Shown here: positions 18,302 to 27,151 of the stretch, piece after piece
How positions within the stretch are numbered: the first letter of the stretch is position 1
How the letters are laid out: each line of letters begins with the position of its first letter
DNA from: Prevotella sp.
GTDB taxonomy: Bacteria; Bacteroidota; Bacteroidia; Bacteroidales; Bacteroidaceae
Length of the DNA: 64,000 nucleotides
NCBI GenBank assembly: GCA_017554105.1
Contig: JAFZIY010000024.1
Span: forward strand, 62,001-126,000
Reading direction: 5' to 3'
Translations under genes and position numbers: made by a program
The notes under the pieces: generated by a model
Database searches by the model: none
What the model saw: the letters and a program-made list of their open reading frames with translations, nothing else
Told to the model about the DNA's origin: nothing

Positions 18302-18805
18302 ATGGAAACAAGTGTAAGACTTTACAGATTAAACTACGATGAGTTGAAGACATATTTGTGGGCTGCAGTGTTTGTAGTCTGCAACATGGTACTACCAAAG
18401 TTGTTCCACCTTATTCCGCAAGGTGGAATCATATTTGCACCATTGTCTCTCGTTATTCTTGCTGGCGCATACAAACTTGGTTGGAAGACCGGTCTGCTGG
18501 CAGCAGTCGCATCACCATTGATTAACAATCTCGTTTTCGGCATGCCAGAATGGGGCGTGTTGCCGGTAATGACATTGAAACTTGCAGTACTTGCATTGGT
18601 GGCAGGACTGACAGCCCAGCACTTCCGTAGCGTGTCATTGTTGCTTTTAATCAGCGTGGTGCTTGTTAGTGAAGTTATAGGAGGATTAGGAGAATTTGCT
18701 CTCACAGGAGGTATAGCCGATACAGTGAAAGACTTCACTATCGGATGGCCAGGACTGTTGTTGCAAGTCTTTGGTACTTACCTGATTGTTAAGTTCACTA
18801 AATAA
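18302..18805 (+). CDS. ECF transporter S component-like membrane protein
   Basis: A 167-residue protein with about five or six hydrophobic segments (about 18-40, 44-65, 67-90, 92-110, 113-135, 145-163). The small size and helix pattern resemble substrate-binding (S) components of energy-coupling factor vitamin transporters. No ECF ATPase or T component is nearby, so it would use a shared energising module encoded elsewhere. The substrate is unknown. Its last 8 bases overlap the 3' end of the convergent ridA-like gene. The S-component assignment is pattern-based. Confidence 0.65.
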   Translation: METSVRLYRLNYDELKTYLWAAVFVVCNMVLPKLFHLIPQGGIIFAPLSLVILAGAYKLGWKTGLLAAVASPLINNLVFGMPEWGVLPVMTLKLAVLALVAGLTAQHFRSVSLLLLISVVLVSEVIGGLGEFALTGGIADTVKDFTIGWPGLLLQVFGTYLIVKFTK

Positions 18806-19175
18806 TTCCAGCTATTACTTCTATTTCTACCAATGCACCCTTAGGCAATGTCTTTACGGCTACAGCCGAACGGGCGGGGTAGGGATTGCTGAAGAACTCG
18901 GCATAGACGCTGTTCATTTCTGCAAAATCGTTCATGTCCGCCAAGAACACGGTTGTTTTTATAACGTCGTTCATTGTCAGTCCTGCTTCTCTAAGAATTG
19001 CTTGTACATTGGAGAGAGACTGACGCGTCTGCTCTTTGATACCTCCTTCTACAAAAGATCCTGTAGAAGGGTCAATGGGAATTTGTCCAGAGGTGTAAAC
19101 GAGGTTTCCCACTTGTATGGCTTGACTATACGGTCCGATGGCACTAGGTGCCGATTTTGTGTTTATGACTTTCAT
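18798..19175 (-). CDS. ridA: RidA family enamine/imine deaminase
   Basis: A 125-residue protein of the RidA/YjgF family, which hydrolyses reactive 2-aminoacrylate and related imines released by PLP enzymes such as threonine dehydratase. The N-terminal [26 protein letters not shown] and the C-terminal PARSAVAV with the substrate-binding arginine (R102), followed by GALVEIE, are diagnostic. It is cytoplasmic and typically trimeric. It is convergent with, and overlaps by 8 bases, the ECF-type gene. Confidence 0.95.
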   Translation of the reverse strand: MKVINTKSAPSAIGPYSQAIQVGNLVYTSGQIPIDPSTGSFVEGGIKEQTRQSLSNVQAILREAGLTMNDVIKTTVFLADMNDFAEMNSVYAEFFSNPYPARSAVAVKTLPKGALVEIEVIAGII

Positions 19176-19323
19176 TTTTATCTTTTTTATAATTTTCTAT
19201 CTTAATTACTAAATGAAAAGCAATTTCTCTCTTCTTGATTGCAAATATACTGTATTTTTCTGAAACTTCCTATTATCTATCTGTAATTCTTGATAAGATT
19301 GATAAAGAAACATTATGAAATAT

Positions 19324-19354
19324 TTGTTTGTGAAATAAAAAATACCTATCTTTG
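19324..19354 (+). promoter_or_regulatory. Promoter without a downstream ORF
   Basis: TTG (19324-19326), exactly 20 bases, TATCTTTG (19347-19354), a near-ideal Bacteroidetes promoter on the plus strand. Only about 100 bases of non-coding sequence follow before a terminator hairpin. Confidence 0.7.
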
Positions 19355-19359
19355 CACAC

Positions 19360-19449
19360 GTTATCCTAAATACAATCTTTTTACCTTAAAAAACTTAAAC
19401 CTATTGAGATTAGTGCTCCCTTCTGAGAAGACCGGAGCGCTTGTTTTTT
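19360..19449 (+). ncRNA. Candidate small RNA
   Basis: About 90 bases lie between a strong promoter (19324-19354) and a hairpin followed by TTTTTT (19412-19449). No ORF of useful length is present on the plus strand. The 3' part is a long hairpin: AGTGCTCC pairs with GGAGCGCTT, and inside it CTTC pairs with GAAG around a TGA loop. The 5' part is A/U rich. I do not recognise it as 6S, tmRNA or SRP RNA. The hairpin could alternatively serve only as a terminator for the convergent mltG, which would leave the promoter unexplained. Confidence 0.45.
19412..19449 (+). terminator. Rho-independent terminator
   Basis: Stem AGTGCTCC (19412-19419) with GGAGCGCTT (19434-19442), one G-U pair, extended by an inner CTTC/GAAG stem, then a run of six T. 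It ends the candidate small RNA just before the mltG stop codon. Confidence 0.75.
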
Positions 19450-19456
19450 ATAAGCT

Positions 19457-20482
19457 CTATTTTATCCCCCGCTTATTAAGTGCGTCAGCATACTTCTTCG
19501 CATTCTGAAGATGTTCCTCATATGTTCTTGCAAAATTGTGAGTCCCGCTGAAATCCTCTTTTGCACACATATACAGATAGTCGTGCTCGGCATGATTAAG
19601 CACAGCATCTATAGCAGCTACTGTAGGTATGCGGATCGGTCCTGGCGGAAGTCCCTTGTTGCGATAGGTGTTAAAAGGACTGTTTACACTGAGATGTTGG
19701 TTATAAATGCGTCGGAGATCGAATTGCTTTAGTGCGAACTTAACCGTTGGATCGGCTTGAAGCGGCATATCTTTTTTGAGCCTATTGAGATACATTTGTG
19801 CAATCATGGGCTTCTCTTCGTTGTTAGCCGTTTCTTCGTCAATAATACTTGCGAGGGTTATTACTTGGACTTTGGTCATTCCCAATGCGTTAAGTTTTTT
19901 CTGACGGTCGTTGTTCCAAAATGCACGACTCTCCTTTTGCATACGGTCAAGTAATTCTTTTGTTGATATCGTCCAATAAACATCATACGTGTTCGGGATG
20001 AAAAGACTTCCAATGGTTAGAGTGTCTAAACCATATCTGGAACAAGTGGATGGGTCAGAAAAAGCCTTTTGTAACTCCAAGGAATCTACTAACAACTTCT
20101 TTCCTAACGATGCTGCAAGTTTGTCCATGGTACGTACTGACGGAATTGTAAGATGTAGTGGTGTTTCTGCTCCTTTTTTCAGGTTCCTAAGGAATCTCAA
20201 TGCCCCCATATCTGCCTCAAGAGCATACCTGCCTGGTATGATGTTTTCAGAGAAGTTGCTATGCCTTGTAAGCATAGAAAATGCAGCCATTCCAGAAGCT
20301 GTTGTTATGGAGTCCACTTTTTTGTAAACAGAGTCGATGTTATCATCATAATCTACATATAGGAAATGTGTCTTTCCTCCTTTCGCTATCGATGAAAAAA
20401 GATAGAAGTAGGCAACACCCACGATGAGTGCGAAACCTAATATAATCGGTATGATAAAGCTTTTTGACGTGATCTTCTTCAT
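19457..20482 (-). CDS. mltG: Endolytic murein transglycosylase MltG
   Basis: Membrane-bound lytic transglycosylase (YceG family) that cleaves nascent glycan strands and terminates their polymerisation. The 341-residue protein has one N-terminal membrane helix (about residues 9-31), a LysM-like region and the catalytic YceG domain with the Glu motif LASIIDEETA near residue 215, then LPLQADPTVKFAL, NTYRNKGLPPGPI and HNFARTYEEH, typical of the family. The frame extends 20 codons upstream, but the predicted -7 box (20518-20525) lies within that stretch, so the ATG at 20482 is chosen. Confidence 0.94.
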   Translation of the reverse strand: MKKITSKSFIIPIILGFALIVGVAYFYLFSSIAKGGKTHFLYVDYDDNIDSVYKKVDSITTASGMAAFSMLTRHSNFSENIIPGRYALEADMGALRFLRNLKKGAETPLHLTIPSVRTMDKLAASLGKKLLVDSLELQKAFSDPSTCSRYGLDTLTIGSLFIPNTYDVYWTISTKELLDRMQKESRAFWNNDRQKKLNALGMTKVQVITLASIIDEETANNEEKPMIAQMYLNRLKKDMPLQADPTVKFALKQFDLRRIYNQHLSVNSPFNTYRNKGLPPGPIRIPTVAAIDAVLNHAEHDYLYMCAKEDFSGTHNFARTYEEHLQNAKKYADALNKRGIK

Positions 20483-20517
20483 TAGTAAATAAGTAGAATA
20501 ATAATATTTTTCGTTTG

Positions 20518-20525
20518 CAAAAATA
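20518..20525 (-). promoter_or_regulatory. Probable promoter -7 box of mltG
   Basis: TATTTTTG on the minus strand, 36 bases before the chosen mltG start. The nearest upstream TTG is only 14 bases away, so the -33 element is weak. It decides against the longer reading frame beginning at 20542. Confidence 0.45.
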
Positions 20526-20565
20526 CAAAATACAAGTGGCAAAACTTAAAAAAAAACAACTTTTT

Positions 20566-20596
20566 TTGTTATTATGCGTTTTATTTTCTATCTTTG
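20566..20596 (+). promoter_or_regulatory. Promoter of the polysaccharide initiation gene
   Basis: TTG (20566-20568), 20 bases, TATCTTTG (20589-20596). The transcript would start near 20603, after the first in-frame ATG at 20594, so the true start must be the ATG at 20633. Confidence 0.75.
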
Positions 20597-20632
20597 CAAA
20601 CAATATCTACTTATTTGTCTCAAGATTTAGCC

Positions 20633-22018
20633 ATGAAGTCTGCATATAATAGGGTATTTTTGCTTTCGAGCATAGTGTCAGTTGTTGACTGGCTTATGTT
20701 CAATGCAATTCTTTTTTTATGCTACGCTCTTGACATCTGGCCATATATTGACACGCATATTATTGTATTCTCCGATTGGCTCATAGCCAATATCTCATAT
20801 TTCGTTGCTCAAAGTTTCGCGCAGATAACGCTGCATCAGCGTTCTTCTACTCCTGCGTCAGTATTGCGTAACTCTTCCAGGGCTGCAGTGCTTTTTGTGA
20901 TTGTTAATGCAGCAATTCTCGGTATGGCTCATATGACAGTACCGGGATTCTGGCGTTCATTGTTGGTCGCTGCACTTGTTTTCTCGTTTACAAGCATTGA
21001 GCGCTTGATAATGAGAAAATTGATAAAGCGAATAAGGAGTACTGGTCGCAACAACATGCGAACCATTATTATTGGTTATGGTTATATGGTAAGCAAGGTT
21101 GCCAATGTTATGCTTGATCCCTTGAATGGATATAAGTTGCTTGGCATTTTCACATTGGAAGATATTGATGAGAAATATAAAAAACTCGGTGATTATGGCG
21201 ATGTGATGAATTGGCTCAGAAAAAACCGAGTTGATGAGGTATATATTGCCATAAACACTGATGACGATGATGAACTAAAACCATTGCTTAAGTTATGCCA
21301 ACATAGGATGATAAGGGTTTATTATATACCTCGCAGTCATTCTACTGCAAAACGTAAGACTAAGATTGTTGAAATGGGAGAAACTTATGTGATGGCACAA
21401 TATAATGAACCGCTTATGAGTGTAAAGCAACGATTGAAAAAAAGAGTTTTTGATATTGTTGTTTCAGGAGCATTTCTCATTTTCTTATTCCCATGGATAT
21501 ATATTATAGTTGCAATTATAACTAAGGTAACAATGCCCGGCCCCGTGTTCTTCAAGCAGCGTAGAACTGGTTATGACGGGAAAAACTTCAATTGTTATAA
21601 GTTTCGTTCGATGAAGGTCAACGAAGACTCTGATAAGGTTCAGGCAACTAAGGATGACCCGAGAGTCACAAATTGGGGACGTTTCATGCGCCATACGAAT
21701 ATAGACGAACTTCCTCAATTTATCAATGTTTTCTTCGGAGAGATGAGTGTTGTGGGACCACGTCCGCATATGCTTGCACATACAGAGTATTATTCGGAGA
21801 AGATAGGTGATTATATGATTCGCCATTTTGTAAAGCCTGGTATTACAGGATGGGCACAGACACATGGTGAACGTGGAGAAACGAAGACTGTAGACGACAT
21901 GGCACGAAGGGTGGAGAAGGATATTTGGTATATTGAGCATTGGAGTTTCTGGCTTGATATACAGATTATCTTTAAGACTATTCGTGATGTTTTAGTCGGT
22001 GACGATAAGGCATATTAA
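20633..22018 (+). CDS. Exopolysaccharide polyprenyl glycosylphosphotransferase (WcaJ-like)
   Basis: Starts capsule or exopolysaccharide repeat units by transferring a sugar-1-phosphate onto undecaprenyl phosphate at the inner membrane. The 461-residue protein has four N-terminal membrane helices (about residues 8-120), a CoA-binding-like Rossmann region (RTIIIGYGYMVSKVANVM), a further helix near residue 270, and the C-terminal bacterial sugar transferase domain with KRVFDIV, PGPVFFKQRRTGYDGKNF, YKFRSM, DELPQ and the final GVTGWAQ-type GITGWAQTHGERGET. The start at 20633 is preferred over 20594 on promoter grounds. Confidence 0.93.
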   Translation: MKSAYNRVFLLSSIVSVVDWLMFNAILFLCYALDIWPYIDTHIIVFSDWLIANISYFVAQSFAQITLHQRSSTPASVLRNSSRAAVLFVIVNAAILGMAHMTVPGFWRSLLVAALVFSFTSIERLIMRKLIKRIRSTGRNNMRTIIIGYGYMVSKVANVMLDPLNGYKLLGIFTLEDIDEKYKKLGDYGDVMNWLRKNRVDEVYIAINTDDDDELKPLLKLCQHRMIRVYYIPRSHSTAKRKTKIVEMGETYVMAQYNEPLMSVKQRLKKRVFDIVVSGAFLIFLFPWIYIIVAIITKVTMPGPVFFKQRRTGYDGKNFNCYKFRSMKVNEDSDKVQATKDDPRVTNWGRFMRHTNIDELPQFINVFFGEMSVVGPRPHMLAHTEYYSEKIGDYMIRHFVKPGITGWAQTHGERGETKTVDDMARRVEKDIWYIEHWSFWLDIQIIFKTIRDVLVGDDKAY

Positions 22019-22040
22019 TTTTTTAGTTTATATATATATA

Positions 22041-22472
22041 ATGACAATTGCAGTTGATTTTGACGGAACAATAGTTGAGCACAAGTATCCTGATATAGGG
22101 TCAGAGATTCCATTTGCTACAGAGACATTAAAACTTTTGATAAAAGAGCAGCATCAGTTGATATTATGGAGTTGCCGCGAAGGTAAACTTCTGGATGATG
22201 CTGTGGAATGGTGCAGAAAAAGGGGAGTGGAGTTCTATGCCATAAATAGAGATTACCCTGAGGAGAGTCTAAGGAATAACAATCATTTTAGCAGAAAACT
22301 AAAAGTTGATATGTTTATAGACGATCGTAATATAGGAGGGTTGCTCGACTGGGGTACAATGTATCAAATGATTAAGTATAAAAAGTCGTTAGAAGATATA
22401 ATGAGGGAACGTCTCGGACATATTTCCGAAGCCGACAAACCGAAAAAAAAACATTGGTGGCAAATAGGATAA
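22041..22472 (+). CDS. HAD superfamily hydrolase-like protein
   Basis: A 143-residue protein with the HAD nucleophile motif AVDFDGTIVEH (Asp6 and Asp8 from the chosen start), a Ser-type motif ILWSCREGKLL, and a C-terminal acidic motif VDMFIDDRNIGG. It is a minimal-cap HAD enzyme, so a small phosphatase is likely; the substrate is unknown. The tail is Lys/Trp rich. The longer frame from 21999 overlaps the preceding gene and is not supported. It follows the sugar transferase gene by 22 bases and is closed by a perfect palindromic terminator. Confidence 0.8.
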   Translation: MTIAVDFDGTIVEHKYPDIGSEIPFATETLKLLIKEQHQLILWSCREGKLLDDAVEWCRKRGVEFYAINRDYPEESLRNNNHFSRKLKVDMFIDDRNIGGLLDWGTMYQMIKYKKSLEDIMRERLGHISEADKPKKKHWWQIG

Positions 22473-22510
22473 ATAATAAAGGGCACGCAATTGCGTGCCC
22501 TTTATTATTT
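22471..22510. terminator. Bidirectional terminator, 40-bp perfect palindrome
   Basis: The 20 bases from 22471 are exactly complementary to the next 20, with a GC-rich core GGGCACGCAATTGCGTGCCC and A/T-rich ends. It serves both the HAD gene (+) and the converging BY-kinase gene (-). Confidence 0.9.
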
Positions 22511-22524
22511 GTGCTTTGGGCATT

Positions 22525-25029
22525 CTATTTCTTCAATTTTATAGAAGTGTCGTTTTGACTTGCATAATGGTTCTTGCCATATTGGCCATAGCCATAAGTT
22601 CCATAACGTCCATAAGATCCATATGTACCATACCTTCCGTACTTGCCATAGCTTCCGTAACGTCCATAACGACCATACTTGCCGTACTTGCCATATCCAT
22701 AGTAGTAACCATACTTCTTCTTAGACATATCAATACCGTTAATAACGATAGACATGTTAGGAAGTTTGCCCTCGTTAGCGAGTCCGTTGATAAGGTCGAA
22801 ACTTGCCTTTGGAGTATAGTCGGCACGACACATATAAACCGTAGCGTCTGAAACACGGCCAATTTGTAGCGTATCGGTAACAAGTCCTACAGGAGCGGTA
22901 TCAATGATAACAAAATCATATTTATCGCGAAGCAAATTCATAACCTTATCCAAAGAGTCACGAGTAAGAAGCTCTGCAGGGTTTGGTGGGATAGGACCTG
23001 CAAGCAGAAGCTCCAGATTGTCGTTAACTCCAGAAGGCAAAACTTGTTCCTTCACCATATCCCATGTGGGTTCGTCATGTGTCAGCAATGGTGTAATACC
23101 ATGATGATGGTCTTTCAACTCGAACAATTCGGCCAAACGAGGTTTACGAATGTCAAGACCAACCAATATTACTTTTTTGCCGAGAAGGGCAAAACTTACC
23201 GCAAGGTTAGCCGCATTAAATGTCTTACCCTCACCAGAGGTGGATGAAGTAAACATAACAACCTTCTCATTCTCCTTCAGCATGAACTGCAAGTTAGTAC
23301 GCATTGAGCGGAAGATTTCTTCCATCTGGTTGTTTTGGTTCTCATGTACTACGATGTCAGCTTTAGTCTTCGCTGTTTCACTTGCTACGGCTACATCTGC
23401 TATAATTGGCAATTTGGTGAGTTTGGCAACATCGTCATGACCTTCAATCTTATAGCGGAATACACTTATAAGGAAGAGAATCAATGAAGGAAGGCCAATG
23501 GCTATTGCGAGAGCGATAAGGAAAATCATATTTGACTTCGGGCTTATCATTCCTGCGAATGAGGGATCGTCAATGAGTTTTCCCTTGTCGGCTGTAGCTG
23601 CGAGAGATATAGAGTTCTCTTCACGTTTTTGCAAAAGCATGAGATACAAGCCAGACTTCACCTCTTGCTGTCTGCCAATTTGAGTGAGCATACGCTCCTG
23701 TTCAGGAGTCTGCTGAATCTGTCCCGTATAACGGCTAAATTGTGAAGCAATTGAGTTGCGCTGAATCTCCAGAGAACGGCGTTGTTGATTGAGTGCCTGT
23801 TGGATACTTGTGGAGAGACCATCAAGTTCTTCAGTAAGAGGTGTTACTGCGGGGCTCGTTTCACTTGCCGTCTTGAGCAGACGGTTACGCTCCATTGCAA
23901 CTTGGTTATACCTACTTATGAGTTGTGTTGAAGCTCCATCAGCAAGACCAATGTTAGAAGGTATTACCTGATACTTGTTGACAGGTTCTCTTACATAAGA
24001 ACTAAGCTCGTTGAGCAACTGTACCTGAGTATTGGCTGAAGCAAGTTTCTGTTCAAACTCATTACTGTTGCCAAATGCCGTAGAACCGCTCATGTTAAGA
24101 TTAACCATGTTGTTGCGTTTCTTGTATGCTTCAAGTTCACCTTCGGTGCTATTCAATTCGGCATTGATTTTCTCAAGACGGCTGTTGATGAATTCCTCAG
24201 TTCTGTTGGCAACCTCATTCTTGTCGTCGTTAGCTTGCCTATTATAGCATACTACAAGTTGCTTGATGTAGTCTGATGCACGACTTGGGCTTTCGTCTTT
24301 TAATGAAAGTATTGCAATAGATGTACCTTCCATTGTAGAAGTTCCTAATGAACTCGCATATTTACCACAGGCCTTCTTGGGAGAATTAATGGTTACAGTC
24401 ATCGTGTTGCCATCCTTTAAGGATGCATTAGGATTAGCGGTGAAAGAAAGGGTACCAACACTGGTTTTTATTGAAGCTGGCAATGACTTCAATGTCTGAT
24501 TGATGGTAGTTCTTCCTGCAGTTCCTTCTACTTTAAATGCGTTCTTAACACGTGTTACCTCAAGAACAATAGTACTTGGGAGATTGTTAAGGCTTGCTGG
24601 GTCGATGTCAACGTTAAGATAGTTGTCCTTATACATCATAACGTCGTTTACGCGTCCGTGCTTAACGTAGTTGACATAAAGCTTCAAATCTTTTACTGCC
24701 TCTTCTGCAAGTCTACGAGAACGAAGAATCTGGATTTCGTTAGAAAGACCTTCGTTCTGGTTAATGATACCGGTAGTCAATGAGCTTCTAAGACTCGCGT
24801 TAGAGCTGTAACCTTTGTCAGAACCTTTAACAAGAAGCTTTGCTGTCGTCTGATAAATAGGTGTTGTATATCTGAGATAGATTGCAGCCAATCCAAGACA
24901 GATAATCAGAGACAACAAAAACCATTTCCAGTTGAGAATGAAAGCAGCGTAAATAGAGGCAAAGGTAAATGATGATTGTTCCTCTTCCTCTATAACGTTA
25001 GAAACTTCATAATTTTTTTTCTCTTCCAT
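22525..25029 (-). CDS. Wzc-like polysaccharide co-polymerase and BY-kinase
   Basis: An 834-residue inner-membrane tyrosine autokinase controlling capsule/exopolysaccharide chain length. It has a Wzz domain with helices near residues 35-55 and 503-525, a long periplasmic coiled-coil region, then a cytoplasmic kinase domain with Walker A FTSSTSGEGKTFNAANLA (about 596), Walker A' VILVGLDIRKPRL and Walker B FVIIDTAPVG. The C-terminus (about 773-819) is a remarkable Tyr-Gly-X repeat with 18 tyrosines, followed by a short basic end. The tyrosine cluster is the expected autophosphorylation site. It follows rfbA by 30 bases, in one operon. Confidence 0.95.
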   Translation of the reverse strand: MEEKKNYEVSNVIEEEEQSSFTFASIYAAFILNWKWFLLSLIICLGLAAIYLRYTTPIYQTTAKLLVKGSDKGYSSNASLRSSLTTGIINQNEGLSNEIQILRSRRLAEEAVKDLKLYVNYVKHGRVNDVMMYKDNYLNVDIDPASLNNLPSTIVLEVTRVKNAFKVEGTAGRTTINQTLKSLPASIKTSVGTLSFTANPNASLKDGNTMTVTINSPKKACGKYASSLGTSTMEGTSIAILSLKDESPSRASDYIKQLVVCYNRQANDDKNEVANRTEEFINSRLEKINAELNSTEGELEAYKKRNNMVNLNMSGSTAFGNSNEFEQKLASANTQVQLLNELSSYVREPVNKYQVIPSNIGLADGASTQLISRYNQVAMERNRLLKTASETSPAVTPLTEELDGLSTSIQQALNQQRRSLEIQRNSIASQFSRYTGQIQQTPEQERMLTQIGRQQEVKSGLYLMLLQKREENSISLAATADKGKLIDDPSFAGMISPKSNMIFLIALAIAIGLPSLILFLISVFRYKIEGHDDVAKLTKLPIIADVAVASETAKTKADIVVHENQNNQMEEIFRSMRTNLQFMLKENEKVVMFTSSTSGEGKTFNAANLAVSFALLGKKVILVGLDIRKPRLAELFELKDHHHGITPLLTHDEPTWDMVKEQVLPSGVNDNLELLLAGPIPPNPAELLTRDSLDKVMNLLRDKYDFVIIDTAPVGLVTDTLQIGRVSDATVYMCRADYTPKASFDLINGLANEGKLPNMSIVINGIDMSKKKYGYYYGYGKYGKYGRYGRYGSYGKYGRYGTYGSYGRYGTYGYGQYGKNHYASQNDTSIKLKK
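22573..22713 (-). repeat. In-frame 9-bp tandem repeat encoding (Tyr-Gly-X)n
   Basis: About 13 degenerate copies of a 9-base unit encode YGK, YGR, YGS and YGT triplets at the 3' end of the BY-kinase gene. The first and third codon bases vary while the Tyr-Gly pattern is kept, which suggests selection on the protein as well as repeat expansion. Confidence 0.9.
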
Positions 25030-25059
25030 AATCTGTTTAATAATCTATAATTTTCTAAT

Positions 25060-25935
25060 TTATTCGTTTACTAGACGTGTCAAATACTGTCCATAGTCGT
25101 TTTTTAGCATTGGTTGTGCAAGTTTAATCAATTGTTCTGCATCAATCCATCCTTTAGAGTATGCAATCTCTTCAAGACATGCAATCTTTAGCCCTTGGCG
25201 TTTTTCTATTACTTCTATAAATGTGCTTGCTTCTGAAAGGCTGTCGTGAGTACCTGTGTCAAGCCATGCAAAACCACGTTGGAGAGTTTGCACCTTTAAA
25301 CACTTTTTCTTAAGATACTCTTGGTTAACAGTGGTTATCTCGAGTTCTCCACGTGCACTTGGTTTTATATTCTTCGCGATTTTCACAACACTGTTGGGGT
25401 AGAAATACAATCCCACAACGGCGTAGTTACTCTTCGGTTTTTGTGGCTTCTCCTCGATAGAAAGACAGTTTCCTTCGGAATCGAACTCGGCAACTCCATA
25501 TCTTTCAGGATCGTTCACATAATATCCGAATACGGTTGCATTTCCGTTCTTCTCAGCATCGATAACACTTTGTTCTAACAAATTGGTGAAACCAACGCCA
25601 TGGAATATGTTGTCTCCAAGTACAAGGCATACGCAATCGTCCCCAATAAAATCCTCTCCGATAATAAATGCCTGTGCCAACCCGTCTGGAGACGGTTGTT
25701 CGGCATATTCGAAATGAACGCCAAGGTCCTTTCCGTCTCCAAACAATCGACGGAATCCAGGCAAGTCATGCGGAGTAGATATAATAAGTATATCTCTGAT
25801 TCCAGCTTGCATCAGAGCCGAGACGGGATAATAAATCATCGGCTTGTCGAAAATTGGAATCAATTGCTTACTTATGCCTTTAGTAATAGGGTAAAGGCGA
25901 GTACCGCTACCCCCTGCAAGAACTATTCCTTTCAT
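25060..25935 (-). CDS. rfbA: Glucose-1-phosphate thymidylyltransferase
   Basis: Makes dTDP-glucose from dTTP and glucose-1-phosphate, the first step towards dTDP-L-rhamnose and other deoxysugars. The 291-residue protein has the nucleotide-binding GGSGTRLYP (residues 8-16), the catalytic [25 protein letters not shown] and [12 protein letters not shown]; the length matches RmlA. It is the first gene of a two-gene operon with the BY-kinase. The rfbB, rfbC and rfbD genes are not in the window. Confidence 0.96.
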   Translation of the reverse strand: MKGIVLAGGSGTRLYPITKGISKQLIPIFDKPMIYYPVSALMQAGIRDILIISTPHDLPGFRRLFGDGKDLGVHFEYAEQPSPDGLAQAFIIGEDFIGDDCVCLVLGDNIFHGVGFTNLLEQSVIDAEKNGNATVFGYYVNDPERYGVAEFDSEGNCLSIEEKPQKPKSNYAVVGLYFYPNSVVKIAKNIKPSARGELEITTVNQEYLKKKCLKVQTLQRGFAWLDTGTHDSLSEASTFIEVIEKRQGLKIACLEEIAYSKGWIDAEQLIKLAQPMLKNDYGQYLTRLVNE

Positions 25936-25979
25936 TTAATAATTGTTGTTATCTAAATCTATTTTTGCAAAAACCGGTG

Positions 25980-26010
25980 CAAAGTTAATAATTATATTGT
26001 TAGATAGCAA
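25980..26010 (-). promoter_or_regulatory. Promoter of rfbA and the BY-kinase
   Basis: On the minus strand TTG (26008-26010), 20 bases, TAACTTTG (25980-25987), about 45 bases before the rfbA ATG. It is divergent from the promoter at 26040-26069. Confidence 0.7.
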
Positions 26011-26039
26011 CACTAATTCGAGAAATATGAAAAAATATT

Positions 26040-26069
26040 TTGATTTTTCACAAATAAGGAGTAATTTTG
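26040..26069 (+). promoter_or_regulatory. Promoter of the conserved hypothetical gene
   Basis: TTG (26040-26042), 19 bases, TAATTTTG (26062-26069). The transcript would start near 26076, so the gene starts at the ATG at 26090 and not at the long-frame start 25943. Confidence 0.65.
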
Positions 26070-26089
26070 CACGAAAATTTGTAAATATT

Positions 26090-26716
26090 ATGAGCTTTTT
26101 CAGTAAAATATTTGGTCGCAAGAATAATGAGGAGACAAAAATTGGTGGGATGGAAGATTATATGACTCTTGTGAGAGTTTATTTTCAGGCTTCCATGGCA
26201 TCGAGTCTTGGCATTACAAATCTTGCGTGGCTTCCGGATCTTCGTACTTTTAAAACAACGCTAAAAGTCCCTACAATAAATAACAAGTTGGGAGTGGGGG
26301 AGAAGAACCAATGTCGTAAGATGATGAAGGAGATGTATGGAACCGACGATGATTTCTTCAAGGAAATTGATGCAAGCCTTAAAAAGAACTGTCGTAAGTT
26401 ACAAGACGTACAGGTTTATATGGCACAGTTTCAGGGGTTCTCTCAGGATCTCATGATGCTGATGGGTAACCTAATGAAATTCAAACTACGTGTTCCTTCT
26501 TTCTTCAAAAAGGCTATTTACGGAATGACAGAGAAGACTGTCAACGACATCTTCAACAAGAACGACTATAAGGATGCCGGGGTAGTAAAAGCTGTGTTGG
26601 CAGTTCGTCAATACAACAAACGTCTCGGTTTTTCCCAGAAATGGGTTACAGATTTTGTCTATCAGGTGGTGATACTCGCTAAGAAAGAACCCGCAAAGAA
26701 AGACGATAATAAGTAA
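26090..26716 (+). CDS. Conserved hypothetical protein
   Basis: A 208-residue protein starting MSFFSKIFGRKNNEE. It has no signal peptide, and its first residues form a short amphipathic, basic segment that may touch the membrane. The central part is mostly helical with many Met, Lys and Phe residues (QDLMMLMGNLMKFKLRVP), and the C-terminus is lysine rich. I do not recognise a named domain; similar proteins seem conserved in Bacteroidales. It precedes the zapA-rny cluster but has its own promoter, and the next gene is separated by 117 bases with another promoter. Confidence 0.7.
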   Translation: MSFFSKIFGRKNNEETKIGGMEDYMTLVRVYFQASMASSLGITNLAWLPDLRTFKTTLKVPTINNKLGVGEKNQCRKMMKEMYGTDDDFFKEIDASLKKNCRKLQDVQVYMAQFQGFSQDLMMLMGNLMKFKLRVPSFFKKAIYGMTEKTVNDIFNKNDYKDAGVVKAVLAVRQYNKRLGFSQKWVTDFVYQVVILAKKEPAKKDDNK

Positions 26717-26786
26717 ATGTTTTTCTTTTGAAAAGTCTCTTAATAGCCGGAAAAATAAAAAAATACGAAATTTCGTTATAGAAATT

Positions 26787-26816
26787 TTGTAATATGATAA
26801 AAAATTGCTACTTTTG
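26787..26816 (+). promoter_or_regulatory. Promoter of the coiled-coil gene, zapA and probably rny
   Basis: TTG (26787-26789), 19 bases, TACTTTTG (26809-26816), about 18 bases before the ATG at 26834, giving a very short leader. Confidence 0.7.
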
Positions 26817-26833
26817 TCGAAAAATGTAGAGAC

Positions 26834-27133
26834 ATGGCTGCAAATGAGAAAACCATAACGCTGTTTACTACTCGTGTAAGGCAGATGATTCTCCAGTTCA
26901 AACAATTGAAAAAGGAGAATGAAGACCTTTGTGCGATGGTGGATGAGCGTGATGCTAAGATCCATCAGTTGGAGTCTCAGGTGCAGCAGGCACAGCGCGA
27001 CTACAATTCGCTTAAGATGGCAAAGATGCTTGAAGTTACAGATGGCGACCTTGAAGAAGCCAAGAAACGTGTTGCTGGTCTCATTAGAGATGTGAACAAA
27101 AGCATCGCGTTACTTAGTGGAAGTGAGGAATGA
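26834..27133 (+). CDS. Small coiled-coil protein next to zapA
   Basis: A 99-residue, mostly helical protein. Residues about 18-60 form a strong heptad-like coiled coil (QLKKENEDLCAMVDERDAKI, then QLESQVQQAQRDY). It has no membrane segment. It sits 18 bases before zapA, an arrangement common in Bacteroidetes, and its size recalls ZapB-like partners of the divisome, but that role is inference from position and shape only. Confidence 0.75.
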   Translation: MAANEKTITLFTTRVRQMILQFKQLKKENEDLCAMVDERDAKIHQLESQVQQAQRDYNSLKMAKMLEVTDGDLEEAKKRVAGLIRDVNKSIALLSGSEE

Positions 27134-27151
27134 CACTAAAAACCGAAGCAA

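Noticed and set aside
22471..22510. Operator or phage attachment site
   Set aside because: The perfect palindrome lies between convergent genes with A/T-rich ends, which fits a bidirectional terminator.
25943..26089. N-terminal extension of the conserved hypothetical protein
   Set aside because: The promoter -7 box at 26062-26069 lies inside it, so it would not be transcribed from this promoter.
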